From positions 82,512 through 146,511 of the forward strand of contig JAJEDN010000118.1 in assembly GCA_022821495.1 (NCBI GenBank): DNA of 64,000 bases, in the 5' to 3' direction. This DNA is from Candidatus Poribacteria bacterium (GTDB taxonomy: Bacteria > Poribacteria > WGA-4E > WGA-3G). Numbering within the stretch: position 1 is the first letter of the stretch; each line of letters starts with the position of its first letter. This document shows positions 33,721 through 42,065 of the stretch, one piece after another. The translations under genes and the position numbers were made by a program. The notes under the pieces were generated by a model, which ran no database searches, had not been told where the DNA came from, and saw nothing but the letters and a program-made list of their open reading frames with translations.

Positions 33721-35586
33721 TTACTTCATTAGCCACATCTTCCGAATACTTTCGGTACCGCCTGCCTTGAACTGGTAGAAATAGATGCCGCTGGCGACGG
33801 TTTCCCCATCACTGTTTTTCCCATCCCAATAGAGTGTTTTTTCACCGTGTGCTTGATGTCCAAGGTTGAAGTCTCGAATCAGTTCACCTGTTTGGGCGTA
33901 GATCGAGATCTGGACCTTAGTAGGTTCAGCGAGTCGATACGGAATCCAAGTTTCGGGATTGAACGGATTCGGGTAGTTTTGGAAAACTTCGGCGGCTTTC
34001 ACCTTGCCCCACGTTGTACTGAGTTTCCCAGTCGGCTCAACCGATGTCACGACATTGTCCGCTTCCGTAAAGATATAGACATCCCCACCAAAACCGAACG
34101 GATAGGTTTCAACAAGCCCGGAGGGCCACGCCAAGGTGATAGCACCGGATTGAAAGCCAGCACCGAGACCGAATTCGAGTTCTAAACTGTCGCTGCCCAA
34201 GAAACCGGTACCACAGATTAATTCCTGCGTCTGGACGTGGTTGCCGACTTTCACCGTTACCCGGGTGCCAATGCCGTCGCGGTTGCTTTCCGTACCGATC
34301 AACCTAATTTTGATGCGTCGATGCTTCGGGTTGACGTGCCGAGCGTGAGGCTCCAGATCGTTTTGAAGCAGCGTATTCCCGGTGTTGCTGACGACATAGA
34401 AATCGACATCACCGTCGTTATCAAAATCACCAGAGGTTGCGCCGCGTGCGACGGCATCAACAGCGACATTGAGCGCGTCTGCTCGGTCAACAAATTGTCC
34501 GTTTTGATTGTGATAGAGACGGTTACGATTGGTTTTCTGGGAGCCATCGACATCGCCGTTGACGACGTAGAGGTCACGCCAACCGTCGTTATCATAATCG
34601 ACGAAACTGGCGTACCAGCCGACCCCTTCGTTTGCGACGCCAACGGCTTCAGCGACGTTCGTGAACGTGCCATCTCCGTTATTCCGCCAGAGGAGATCTG
34701 CGTCATAGTTGGTGATGAAAAAGTCCAAGTCAGTGTCGTTATCATAGTCGCCGACGCAGAGTCCCATCGCGCCAGTCGGTTTCCCGTTGACTTCGGTTAC
34801 GATGCCGGACTGTTCCGAAACATCTGCGAAGGTACCGTCTCCGCGGTTGCGATAAAGTTTGTCGGGTCCGTGGTCATTTGCGACGAATAGGTCAGCCCAA
34901 GTATCGCCGTCGTAGTCGAAGAAGATCGCTCCCCAAGCGATGCCGTCATCGTCAACGCCAGCGATACTTGTGGTTTCTTCAAAAGTGCCGTCGCCCCGGT
35001 TTCGGTAGAGGACGTTGGTTTTCGGGGCGGGATTTGGGTTTAAGAGTGAGGGTGCGCGTCCCCAATTGGCGATGTAGATATCCAACCACCCATCGTGGTC
35101 ATAATCAGCGATAACGGGACCGGTGCCGTGTTTTTCGTCGGCGACACCAGCGTGCTCGCTTACATCTGTGAAGGTGCCATCTCCATTGTTCTCGAAGAGG
35201 AAGTTAGGACCGGCACACGTTACATAGAGGTCGCGCCATCCGTCGTTGTTGTAGTCAAACCAGACGCAGCCGCGCCCGTTAGGCGTATTTGCGATGCCAG
35301 CTTTCGCGGCGATGTCTGTGAAGGTGCCATCGTGATTGTTGTGATAAAACGCGTTGGGTAAACCGCCATCCCCGACGACGAAGATGTCAAGCCAGCAGCC
35401 GTCGTTATCATAATCAACAGCAGCGGTACCGGGACCCCACCAGGCCCCGGATTCCGCATCAGCGGGTGTTTCGCGCTGATAGACGTTTGCGGTTCGGCTG
35501 ACATCCTTGAAAGTAGACGCAGCGAGCGCGGAAACCCCAACAAACAAAAAAAATAACATCAGACCATACCGCATAGTTGGGTCCAT
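33721..35586 (-). CDS. Secreted FG-GAP/VCBS repeat protein with C-terminal FlgD-like sorting domain
   Basis: This 621-residue protein starts with a signal peptide (LMLFFLFVGVSALAAS), followed by many FG-GAP/VCBS repeats with Ca2+-binding D.DND(G/D) loops, the beta-propeller of the CRTAC1/UnbV type (ASPIC/UnbV region about 390-500). The C-terminus carries TTWGKVKAAEVFQNYPNPFN and a FlgD-like Ig fold (WDGKNSDGETVASGIYFYQF) resembling type IX secretion tails. It is likely on the cell surface or secreted; binding partner unknown. Either of two starts (35586 or 35574) could be used. Confidence 0.86.
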   Translation of the reverse strand: MDPTMRYGLMLFFLFVGVSALAASTFKDVSRTANVYQRETPADAESGAWWGPGTAAVDYDNDGCWLDIFVVGDGGLPNAFYHNNHDGTFTDIAAKAGIANTPNGRGCVWFDYNNDGWRDLYVTCAGPNFLFENNGDGTFTDVSEHAGVADEKHGTGPVIADYDHDGWLDIYIANWGRAPSLLNPNPAPKTNVLYRNRGDGTFEETTSIAGVDDDGIAWGAIFFDYDGDTWADLFVANDHGPDKLYRNRGDGTFADVSEQSGIVTEVNGKPTGAMGLCVGDYDNDTDLDFFITNYDADLLWRNNGDGTFTNVAEAVGVANEGVGWYASFVDYDNDGWRDLYVVNGDVDGSQKTNRNRLYHNQNGQFVDRADALNVAVDAVARGATSGDFDNDGDVDFYVVSNTGNTLLQNDLEPHARHVNPKHRRIKIRLIGTESNRDGIGTRVTVKVGNHVQTQELICGTGFLGSDSLELEFGLGAGFQSGAITLAWPSGLVETYPFGFGGDVYIFTEADNVVTSVEPTGKLSTTWGKVKAAEVFQNYPNPFNPETWIPYRLAEPTKVQISIYAQTGELIRDFNLGHQAHGEKTLYWDGKNSDGETVASGIYFYQFKAGGTESIRKMWLMK

Positions 35587-35587
35587 C

Positions 35588-35681
35588 CTTAATATTGGGC
35601 CTTACGCAGCCCCCTCGCTGGCGCGGTTTGAAACCCCGCCAGCAGCGCATGGAAAAACGCGTAAGTCCTGACTTAATATTG
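35588..35681. mobile_element. MITE-like element with 10-bp flanking direct repeats
   Basis: CTTAATATTG occurs at 35588-35597 and 35672-35681, bounding an element with ends GGGCCTTACGCA (35597-35608) and GCGTAAGTCC (about 35659-35668). The interior has GCTGGCG...CGCCAGC arms. The right direct repeat contains the stop codon of the 35673-36467 gene. Confidence 0.75.
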
Positions 35682-36467
35682 AGACTTTACTGCTGCCCAA
35701 GTTGTTGTCGCTTTTCCGCCGGGTTCAACGGGGAACGGGTTCAGATTGTCTCTGAAGTATTCGTATTCGACCTCCAAAGTGCCTGCCCCTGCAGCGACAC
35801 CGGCATAAATACCGAGCCATAACGGGGGTGTGAGTTCAAACTCGGTCACACCGATTTCCTTCCAATCCTCGTTTTCCTTGGTCTTATACCAAGCCGTGTA
35901 CTGGTCTCCATCTTTTTCAAGGCGGAGGAAAAGCTCAGTATCACCGAACTCTGGCGTGAATCCAGCGTTGCCGGTGAGACCGCCGCCGCCTTCATTCTGT
36001 TTCGTCTGATATTGGATCTGGCCTTTCGCGCCTGCATCTCGCGACCAGAATTTGATGGTAACCCAATTATCGTCTTTCGGGCTTTTCACGACGAGTCCAT
36101 TAACGCCGGAACTGGTATCCCATTTGGCGAAGAAATGGGTTTCGACATCAAACATATCCGTATCGGTTTCCTGATATAGCAGATGCGACATATCGTTTGC
36201 CCAAAGGTTTCTGTTCGGTTCGCTGTCAATATACAGATAATTTTCCCGCGTTTCGCCGACATCCCATTTCGGGGGTTCGTTCTGCCATTCCCAATTCGGG
36301 TTCTGCAATTTCCCTTTCTCAAATGGGTCGCCGAAGGAGTCTGCCGCGTTTGCAACGCCTACACATAGGAGCAGCATCAGACATATACCCGTGCTATACT
36401 TGATAATTCTTCCAAATTTTGACAACGTTTGTAAGTCAAAATTTGTTGTTAAAAGTCGTGTTTTCAT
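35673..36467 (-). CDS. Secreted DUF1349-like concanavalin-type beta-sandwich protein
   Basis: This 264-residue protein has an N-terminal signal (ICLMLLLCVGVANAAD). A single beta-sandwich domain follows with DMFDVETHFFAKWDT, GLVVKSPKDDNWVTIKF and RLEKDGDQYTAWYKT, as in DUF1349-like carbohydrate-binding or hydrolase-associated folds. It ends TTWAAVKSQY, like the linker before the FlgD-type tail of the neighbouring gene. Its stop codon lies in a target-repeat of a palindromic element. Sugar binding is an inference. Confidence 0.78.
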   Translation of the reverse strand: MKTRLLTTNFDLQTLSKFGRIIKYSTGICLMLLLCVGVANAADSFGDPFEKGKLQNPNWEWQNEPPKWDVGETRENYLYIDSEPNRNLWANDMSHLLYQETDTDMFDVETHFFAKWDTSSGVNGLVVKSPKDDNWVTIKFWSRDAGAKGQIQYQTKQNEGGGGLTGNAGFTPEFGDTELFLRLEKDGDQYTAWYKTKENEDWKEIGVTEFELTPPLWLGIYAGVAAGAGTLEVEYEYFRDNLNPFPVEPGGKATTTWAAVKSQY

Positions 36468-36744
36468 AAGTTAACTTTATTACCTCCTGCTCTAATTTTA
36501 AAACAGTTTATTGCGAATGTCAAGGTAAATCAGTTTTCAGTTACCAGTTACGAGTTACCAGTTACCCGTAAGAGAACGGTTGGCGAATCCGATATACCTC
36601 CAGGCTCGGTAGGTTCAGTTTTGCGACGTACCATAGGGGTCAATTTAGGCTCGGACCCCCTACCGGACTTATAGTAAATCCCAAAGTTATTTGCACACAC
36701 GGTAGCTCGTAGGCGGCAGGAATGCGTTTTATCGCTAAAAAAAT

Positions 36745-36774
36745 TTGACTTAATCCTAAAATTTAGCGTATAAT
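36745..36774 (+). promoter_or_regulatory. Sigma-70-like promoter for the candidate RNA at 36781
   Basis: TTGACT (36745-36750) and TATAAT (36769-36774) with an 18-bp spacer. No start codon with an SD follows within the next 150 bp. Confidence 0.65.
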
Positions 36775-36780
36775 TTTAGT

Positions 36781-36923
36781 GTGAGGAAGATTTTATTCTC
36801 CTCCACAGAAAACAAAAACACCCGCGAACACGTGCCAGCATTGCGGTTCAAGGCGTAGGGAACCTTGAAATTCGGAATGCGTCCGGCGCGTGTTTCGGGT
36901 TAAAGACCCCCCTCATTTTTTCC
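36781..36923 (+). ncRNA. Candidate structured small RNA of about 140 nt
   Basis: Starting 7 bp after the TATAAT box, the transcript would form a 5' hairpin (GTGAGGA.../TCCTCCAC). A long irregular rod follows: ACCCG/CGGGT, AACACGTGCC (36827-36836) with GGCGCGTGTT (36885-36894, one wobble), GCATT/AATGC, and TTCAAGG (36847-36853) with CCTTGAA (36863-36869), capped by CGTAGGGAA. GGGT-TAAAG-ACCC and a CATTTTTTCC tail could end it. It does not carry the GGAA tetraloop block of SRP RNA. The class is not recognised. Confidence 0.5.
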
Positions 36924-36925
36924 GA

Positions 36926-37245
36926 TTAGGACTTACTTACCCCTTTCCTCTCAAAGTCCCACTTATCAGCCGGACTTTGAGAGCAAGAAACCCCCTAAGT
37001 CCCACTTATCAGCCGGACTTTGAGAAGGAGAAAGAAACCCCTAAATCCCCTTATCAGGGGACTTTGAGCCGACTTTACTATAATACACTAAATCCACTTC
37101 TCAGGGACTTTGAGAGGGAGAAACCCCCTAAATCCCCCTTATCAGGGGGACTTTGAGAGGAAGAAACACCCTAAATCCCTGGGGGAAACACCCTATCAAA
37201 AACACCCCCTTTATCCCCCGTTATCAGGGGGTAGGGAACTTTGAA
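36926..37245. repeat. Decayed array of CCCCCTTATCAGGGGG modules
   Basis: At least six modules, with variants such as CCCACTTATCAGCCGGACTT and CCACTTCTCAGGGACTTTGA, follow a GGACTTAC start near 36929. Degeneration is strongest at the left. One stretch reaches the next palindromic core near 37215. Confidence 0.8.
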
Positions 37246-37325
37246 AAGAGACTGCTTCACTGGTAACTGGTAACTGGAAAGCGAGCACTGTCGTTTAAAA
37301 CTGACAACTTCTTCACGGTTCTCGG

Positions 37326-37742
37326 TCAATCTGTTTTAATGCCGACGACTACGTTTTCAGATGACACATCCTCGGGTATAACGACAAAGATTTTTCCAGA
37401 TTCGGGATTCTCACCCTGTTCTTTGAGGTACTTCGCTATTTCATCTGCGTCAAGGAGGATCGCACCATCTGCGGTGGCTTCAGGTAGCGGTGTATATTCG
37501 GATCCAAATTTTCGGATCCATTTGAAGATCGTGCTGGGTGCCACTGAAAATGTCCGTGCTATATCGCTGATAGAGACCCCACGGCAGTATAAAAAAACCG
37601 CTAAAGCGCGTTGCCATGGCGGTCTTCCGCGGGTCGTCTGACGTGTAAACTGAAAGCCGCAGGCTTTACACTTGTAGCGTTGGCTGCCTCGGGCTTTCCC
37701 ATTTTTGACGGCATCTTTGCGTTTACAACGTGGACAATTCAT
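37326..37742 (-). CDS. Orphan InsA-like protein (zinc ribbon plus helix-turn-helix)
   Basis: This 138-residue protein starts with a zinc ribbon (MNCPRCKRKDAVKNGKARGS, then QRYKCKACGFQF), as in IS1 InsA. An HTH follows (SISDIARTFSVAPSTIFKWIRKFG). The C-terminal 55 residues (ILLDADEIAKYLKEQGENPE...) are not a transposase catalytic domain. A strong SD (AAGGAGGGTGCG) sets the start at 37742, not the upstream in-frame ATG. No InsB partner or terminal inverted repeats of an IS1 are seen. It could be a domesticated transposase DNA-binding unit acting as a regulator. Confidence 0.75.
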   Translation of the reverse strand: MNCPRCKRKDAVKNGKARGSQRYKCKACGFQFTRQTTRGRPPWQRALAVFLYCRGVSISDIARTFSVAPSTIFKWIRKFGSEYTPLPEATADGAILLDADEIAKYLKEQGENPESGKIFVVIPEDVSSENVVVGIKTD

Positions 37743-38213
37743 CGCAGCACCCTCCTTTTCCAAAATCTGATGAGCAAAGTATAGCATAAAAGCGGTGCCG
37801 GTGCAATACCTTCCGTTTTGCGTTCGAGTGCCATTCAATCATCTACCACTATCCAATAACTCGACTTTATACTTCACATAAACCACTTTAAATATATTAT
37901 GTTTTATAACAATCTACGGAAATTTTCGCAGCATTTCGCAGCATTTCGCAGAGATTCGCGTAAATTTTCCCTTGATAATTTTTCCATGCATAATATATTA
38001 TATGTTTAGGCGAAATTTGTAAACCGAATAGGACTTACGCAGGATGCTCTTTTGGACCACAAACTTCATAGTTTGTGGTACCTGAACCCGCGGTTCTCTG
38101 AGAAATCTCAGCTAACAGAACAAGCTACAGTCAAAATTGCGTAAATCCTGCAGAACTTTCGGAGGAGCATATTGTGCTCGCGGCGCGTCCAGCGCGTAAA
38201 GGAGAAGACGATT
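37743..38213. other. Intergenic region with TTTCGCAGCA iterons and a putative promoter
   Basis: TTTCGCAGCATTTCGCAGCA followed by TTTCGCAGAG (about 37924-37953) is a short tandem iteron of about 10 bp. TTGATA (37972-37977) and TATATT (37994-37999) are weakly promoter-like for the plus-strand oxidoreductase. A palindromic element fills 38029-38152. The rest is AT-rich with no other feature. Confidence 0.5.
38029..38153. mobile_element. GGACTTACGCA-type palindromic element before an oxidoreductase gene
   Basis: TAGGACTTACGCAGGATGC is at about 38031-38049, a CCACAAACTTCATAGTTTGTGG hairpin near 38058-38080 and TTGCGTAAATCCTGCAG at about 38139-38155. The ends are inverse to each other; no clear target-site duplication was found. 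Confidence 0.6.
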
Positions 38214-39233
38214 ATGGCAGGGAAACTGAAAGTTGCAGCAGTTGGGTGCGGCGGCATAGGGCTTCGACATCAACTCGGCTATATCCAGCATCCGGGTGCG
38301 GAATTGGTAGCAGTGTGTGATATAGATACAGCGAAAGCGCAAGCACGTGCCGAAGAACTCGGTATCGACAAGTGGTATCCCTCCATCAAAGAGATGCTGG
38401 TGCACGAGGAATGCGATTTGGTAGATGTGGTAACCGCTGACCATCTGCACTTTGAACCCGTGATGGAATGTCTGGAAGCCGGTAAACACGTTATCTCCGA
38501 GAAACCGCTATCGCTTTACATTGATGAAGCAGAACAGATGGTCACGAAGGCAGAAGAGAAGGGTGTTCACCTCGCGATTGATTACAATCGTCGCTTCGCG
38601 CCAGGATACGTCCAAGCCCGGAAATGGTTCGATACGGGTGCGATCGGACAGACGTACTATTTAGATATGAAATTATCGCAAGGGGGTCCCGCTTCGACAT
38701 GGAAGGGAGAATACTACCTGCTTTACGAGCTGGAAACGCACGCTATTGATCTGCTCCGATGGTTCGGTGGCGAAGTCGTTGCTGTTTGTACGCAGATGGC
38801 AAAACCGCGGGCACACGAAGCACGCGAAGGCGAGGATGCATGTTACACGAGCATGGCTATCTCGTTCCGTTATGAGACGGAAGTCGTCGCGACCCTGTTA
38901 GCGAGTTGGGATAGCGATTTCATCCATCCGATTGAACATCTTGAAATTTGTGGTTCCGATGGCGAAATCGTTGTCGATAATGTCCTTACACGTGCGACGT
39001 TGATGAAACGCGACAATCAGATCGTGGAAGAATACCGTCCGTCGATTTTCAGAGACGAACAACTCGCTTTTAACGGGACATTCGCGCTACGGATGGCAGC
39101 ACTCGTCGATGATCTGCTCGCCGATCGGGCACCTGTCCCGACAGGCAGAGACGGTTTGCAAGCGTTACGTATTACTGAAGCGATTGTAGAATCATGGAAG
39201 GAAAAACGGGAAGTCGAGGTTAAGCTCGATTAA
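38214..39233 (+). CDS. Gfo/Idh/MocA family oxidoreductase
   Basis: This 339-residue oxidoreductase begins KLKVAAVGCGGIGLRHQLGY (Rossmann), with VTADHLHFEP and HVISEKPLSLYIDEAE, and the alpha/beta C-terminal domain. The start is set by AAAGGAGAAGACGATT before ATG at 38214; an upstream in-frame ATG lacks an SD. It is the first gene of a rightward group that continues with a lipoprotein and a GH127 hydrolase, which supports a carbohydrate role (inference). The exact sugar is unknown. Confidence 0.9.
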   Translation: MAGKLKVAAVGCGGIGLRHQLGYIQHPGAELVAVCDIDTAKAQARAEELGIDKWYPSIKEMLVHEECDLVDVVTADHLHFEPVMECLEAGKHVISEKPLSLYIDEAEQMVTKAEEKGVHLAIDYNRRFAPGYVQARKWFDTGAIGQTYYLDMKLSQGGPASTWKGEYYLLYELETHAIDLLRWFGGEVVAVCTQMAKPRAHEAREGEDACYTSMAISFRYETEVVATLLASWDSDFIHPIEHLEICGSDGEIVVDNVLTRATLMKRDNQIVEEYRPSIFRDEQLAFNGTFALRMAALVDDLLADRAPVPTGRDGLQALRITEAIVESWKEKREVEVKLD

Positions 39234-39240
39234 GATTGAA

Positions 39241-39416
39241 ATCAGATAGGACTTACGCAAAAATCGGTAATTTCCGTTTTCTAAACCCCCTAAAGAATCA
39301 GAATCAACGGTATGAATGCCTTATGGGCATTCACCGGGTATGAATGCCTTATGGGCATTCCCCGCCCCTTATCAGGGGGACTTTGAACGGAAATGCGGAA
39401 GTCCCCTTATCAGATA
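39241..39416. mobile_element. Nested palindromic element with flanking 8-bp repeats
   Basis: ATCAGATA at 39241-39248 and 39409-39416 flanks an element with ends GGACTTACGCA (39249-39259) and TGCGGAAGTCC (39394-39404). Its CCCCCTAAA...CCCCTTATCAGGGGG module is interrupted by two copies of GGTATGAATGCCTTATGGGC(ATTC) (39309-39360), themselves palindromic (GAATGCC/GGCATTC). One palindrome family has therefore inserted into another. Confidence 0.78.
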
Positions 39417-39468
39417 TGTAAACCATCTCCGACGCAAATCGTTTTTATATGCAAGGAGGAATGAAATT

Positions 39469-40158
39469 ATGAAACGACATCTGTTTTTTCTCGGAAGCGT
39501 TCGCCAAGCCTTACCGGGTGGCACCTCATATTCGACTGTTTGTGCTTGTATCGCAGCGTTTGTTTTTCTGTTTATGGCAATAAGTTGTGGACCGCCGCCG
39601 CAAGGACAATACCATGTACCGGAGTCAGCAATCGCTGCCGCCGAAAAGACGATGCGTCCGCAATCCACGCAAAAAAGTGGAGCCGGCTTACCCGAATCCG
39701 CTACCGCTCAATTGGAAAGGATGCCTTATCTCCGAAATGCTTTCAAAGAACGGGTACGCGTGAGTAACAGAGGTGGACTTAATGATTTTCATGCATCGTC
39801 ACGGGCGCGGGTACAGCATAGTGCTGTCATCTCTAACTGTTCGTTTGATGTTTTAAAGGCATTTATTGCAAAGGGGTGGGCCCCCATAGTGATGGTTGAA
39901 TTTCAGGGACGTACTCCAGAAATATTGCCGATGTCTCACTACAATGAACAATTGGGTGAGGTACTCCTTGAAAACCCTTCCAATCGCAACAAACGCCGCT
40001 TGACTTATAAGGATTTCGAGATGTCTTGGAGCCGAATCTCACGGAATAAATGTGTTTTAATCACCCCCCAACAACTCACAGAAACAGACGTTCAAAAAGT
40101 ATTAGGTAACTACTTACCTAAAGAAACATTTCAACAGATTAGCATCCAAAGCCGCTGA
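39469..40158 (+). CDS. Lipoprotein with a C39-peptidase-like C-terminal region
   Basis: This 229-residue protein begins MKRHLFFLGSVRQAL and has a hydrophobic segment ending in FMAISC, a lipobox, so it is likely a lipoprotein. The C-terminal 110 residues (NCSFDVLKAFIAKGWAPIVM, HYNEQLGEVLLENPSN, LTYKDFEMSWSRI) resemble C39-like papain-fold domains, with the typical His/Asp positions but no clear catalytic Cys motif. AAGGAGGAATGAAATT gives the start at 39469; the in-frame upstream extension runs through repeat DNA. It lies between the oxidoreductase and GH127 genes. Confidence 0.7.
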   Translation: MKRHLFFLGSVRQALPGGTSYSTVCACIAAFVFLFMAISCGPPPQGQYHVPESAIAAAEKTMRPQSTQKSGAGLPESATAQLERMPYLRNAFKERVRVSNRGGLNDFHASSRARVQHSAVISNCSFDVLKAFIAKGWAPIVMVEFQGRTPEILPMSHYNEQLGEVLLENPSNRNKRRLTYKDFEMSWSRISRNKCVLITPQQLTETDVQKVLGNYLPKETFQQISIQSR

Positions 40159-40181
40159 TACGACCTTAAAAGGATAAAATT

Positions 40182-42065
40182 TTGAGAGCACTTCCGTTTA
40201 CCGCTGTCACGATTAATGACAGGTTTTGGGCACCACGCCAGAAAACGAATTCAGAGGCGACAATCCCACATGAACTTACGCAATGCCGCACAACTGGCAG
40301 GATCGATAATTTCGCGAAAGCGGCGGGTTTGATGCCCGGTGATTTTGAAGGCATTTTCTTCAACGACTCGGATGTTCATAAATGGGTGGAGGCGGCATCA
40401 TATACGCTCTGGACGCATCCGAACCCACAATGGGAACCGGAATTGGATGAGGTCATCGCAAAGATCGCCGCGAGCCAACAGCCTGATGGTTACCTGAACT
40501 CCTATTTCACGCTGGTTGAACCGACAAAGCGGTGGCAGAATCTCGGTATGATGCACGAACTGTATTGCGCCGGTCATCTCTTTGAAGCGGGTGTCGCACA
40601 CTATCAAGCCACCGGCAAACAGAACCTCTTAGATGTTGCGTGTCGGTTCGCGGATCTGATTGATAAGACCTTTGGCGCGGGGAAACGCGATGGGCTTCCA
40701 GGTCATCAAGGGATTGAACTCGCGCTCGTGAAACTGGCGCGCGTGACAGGCGAAGTTCGCTACATGTCGCTCGCAGAGTACTTTGTCAGACAGCGTGGAC
40801 ATTCTCCGTCAATTTTTGAGAAAGAATTAGAGAACCCCGACCTTCCGGGTGGACTCGGTGCGTATCAGCATCATTTCACGCGCGACGGAAAATATGAGGG
40901 GCATTACGCGCAGGCACACCTACCGATACAAGAACAGACAGAGTGTGTCGGACACGCCGTGCGTGCAATGTATCTCTATAGCGGTGCCGCCGAGATCGCT
41001 TATGAAACCGGTGATACGGCTATCACCAACGCGCTCGAAGCCCTCTGGCAGAACGTCGGGAAACGTTTATATATCACCGGTGGCGTGGGTCCCTCTGGTC
41101 ACAATGAAGGTTTCACGGAAGACTACGAACTGCCGAATTTCTCTGCTTATGCGGAGACATGCGCTTCAATTGGACTGATATTCTGGGCGCATCGGATGTT
41201 CTTGCTGCGTGGCGAGTCTCGCTTTATTGATGTATTGGAGACGGCACTTTACAACGGCGCGCTGTCTGGTATCTCGCTCGATGGCACCGGCTTCTTCTAT
41301 CAGAACCCGTTAGCGAGTCACGGTGATCGGCATCGGTACGAGTGGTTTGGATGTGCCTGCTGCCCACCGAATATCGCCCGACTTCTCGCCTCTGTTGGAC
41401 AATACATCTATGCCGAATCGGACGAAGGTCTCTGGGTGAACCTGTATGTTGGTGGCACCGCCGATGCGATCGTTGCGGGGAATGTCCCGGTAAGATTGAC
41501 ACAGACAACCGATTATCCCTGGACAGGCGATGTGTCATTGACAATCGCGCCGCAAGCACCGGCATCCTTCAGTTTGAATCTACGGATTCCCGGATGGTGT
41601 GAGCACTTTGAAACGCGTATCAATGGCAAAGTTCACAACGCGCAAGCCAATTCGGATGGCTATCTCTCTATTACACGAGAATGGCGTGCTGGTGACAGCG
41701 TAGCACTCCACCTCGCGATGCCTGTCACACGCGTCCACGCGCATCCACTCGTCAGAGAAAACCTTGGACGCTCCGCGCTACAGCGCGGTCCGCTTGTCTA
41801 CTGTTTTGAAGACGTTGACAACCCTAACGGTGCGTTTCAGACGCTGGCACTCGCGAATGATGGCACCCCCGAAACAGCGTTTGAGAGTGATTTATTGGGG
41901 GGTGTGACGGTTATCCGTGGCACGGGTCGCGTGTTAGACGAAGCTGAGTGGGGAGACAATCTCTATCATACAGGACCGACGGCGAAGCAGGCAGAAGTTA
42001 CCGCGATTCCGTATTACGCGTGGTGTAATCGCGGGACAGGTAAGATGGCGGTGTGGGTTCTGTAG
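40182..42065 (+). CDS. Glycoside hydrolase family 127 (DUF1680) beta-L-arabinofuranosidase-like enzyme
   Basis: This 627-residue GH127/DUF1680 protein contains YAETC (Glu325, Cys327) and CACCPPN (Cys393, Cys394), which align with the Zn2+-binding Glu/Cys residues and the nucleophile Cys of characterised GH127 enzymes. The family removes beta-L-arabinofuranose units. No signal peptide is seen, so it probably acts on imported sugars in the cytoplasm. The start is TTG with AAAAGGATAAAA upstream. It follows the lipoprotein by 23 bp, and a shared transcript is likely. Confidence 0.9.
   Translation: MRALPFTAVTINDRFWAPRQKTNSEATIPHELTQCRTTGRIDNFAKAAGLMPGDFEGIFFNDSDVHKWVEAASYTLWTHPNPQWEPELDEVIAKIAASQQPDGYLNSYFTLVEPTKRWQNLGMMHELYCAGHLFEAGVAHYQATGKQNLLDVACRFADLIDKTFGAGKRDGLPGHQGIELALVKLARVTGEVRYMSLAEYFVRQRGHSPSIFEKELENPDLPGGLGAYQHHFTRDGKYEGHYAQAHLPIQEQTECVGHAVRAMYLYSGAAEIAYETGDTAITNALEALWQNVGKRLYITGGVGPSGHNEGFTEDYELPNFSAYAETCASIGLIFWAHRMFLLRGESRFIDVLETALYNGALSGISLDGTGFFYQNPLASHGDRHRYEWFGCACCPPNIARLLASVGQYIYAESDEGLWVNLYVGGTADAIVAGNVPVRLTQTTDYPWTGDVSLTIAPQAPASFSLNLRIPGWCEHFETRINGKVHNAQANSDGYLSITREWRAGDSVALHLAMPVTRVHAHPLVRENLGRSALQRGPLVYCFEDVDNPNGAFQTLALANDGTPETAFESDLLGGVTVIRGTGRVLDEAEWGDNLYHTGPTAKQAEVTAIPYYAWCNRGTGKMAVWVL

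Larger units (their letters stand above)
36531..37281. repeat. AGTTACC-type inverted repeats bracketing a 0.75-kb island
   Basis: CAGTTACCAGTTAC-type heptamers lie at 36531-36567 and the inverse CTGGTAACTGGTAACTGG at 37260-37277. Between them are a candidate RNA gene and an array of decayed palindromic modules. No other gene is seen on either strand, and the 36568-36740 stretch shows nothing recognisable. Confidence 0.6.

Noticed and set aside
34237..34890. Long plus-strand open frame opposite the FG-GAP gene
   Set aside because: It mirrors the regular D.DND repeats of the minus-strand gene and has no SD or family match.
36781..36923. SRP (4.5S) RNA
   Set aside because: The GGAA tetraloop with the flanking AGCAG block is missing from the apical region.
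36926..37245. Possible CRISPR array
   Set aside because: Repeats are degenerate copies of one palindromic module with no constant spacing or unique spacers.
39316..39468. Upstream in-frame extension of the lipoprotein gene
   Set aside because: This part is translated repeat DNA; the strong SD AAGGAGGAATG and signal peptide fit the later ATG at 39469.
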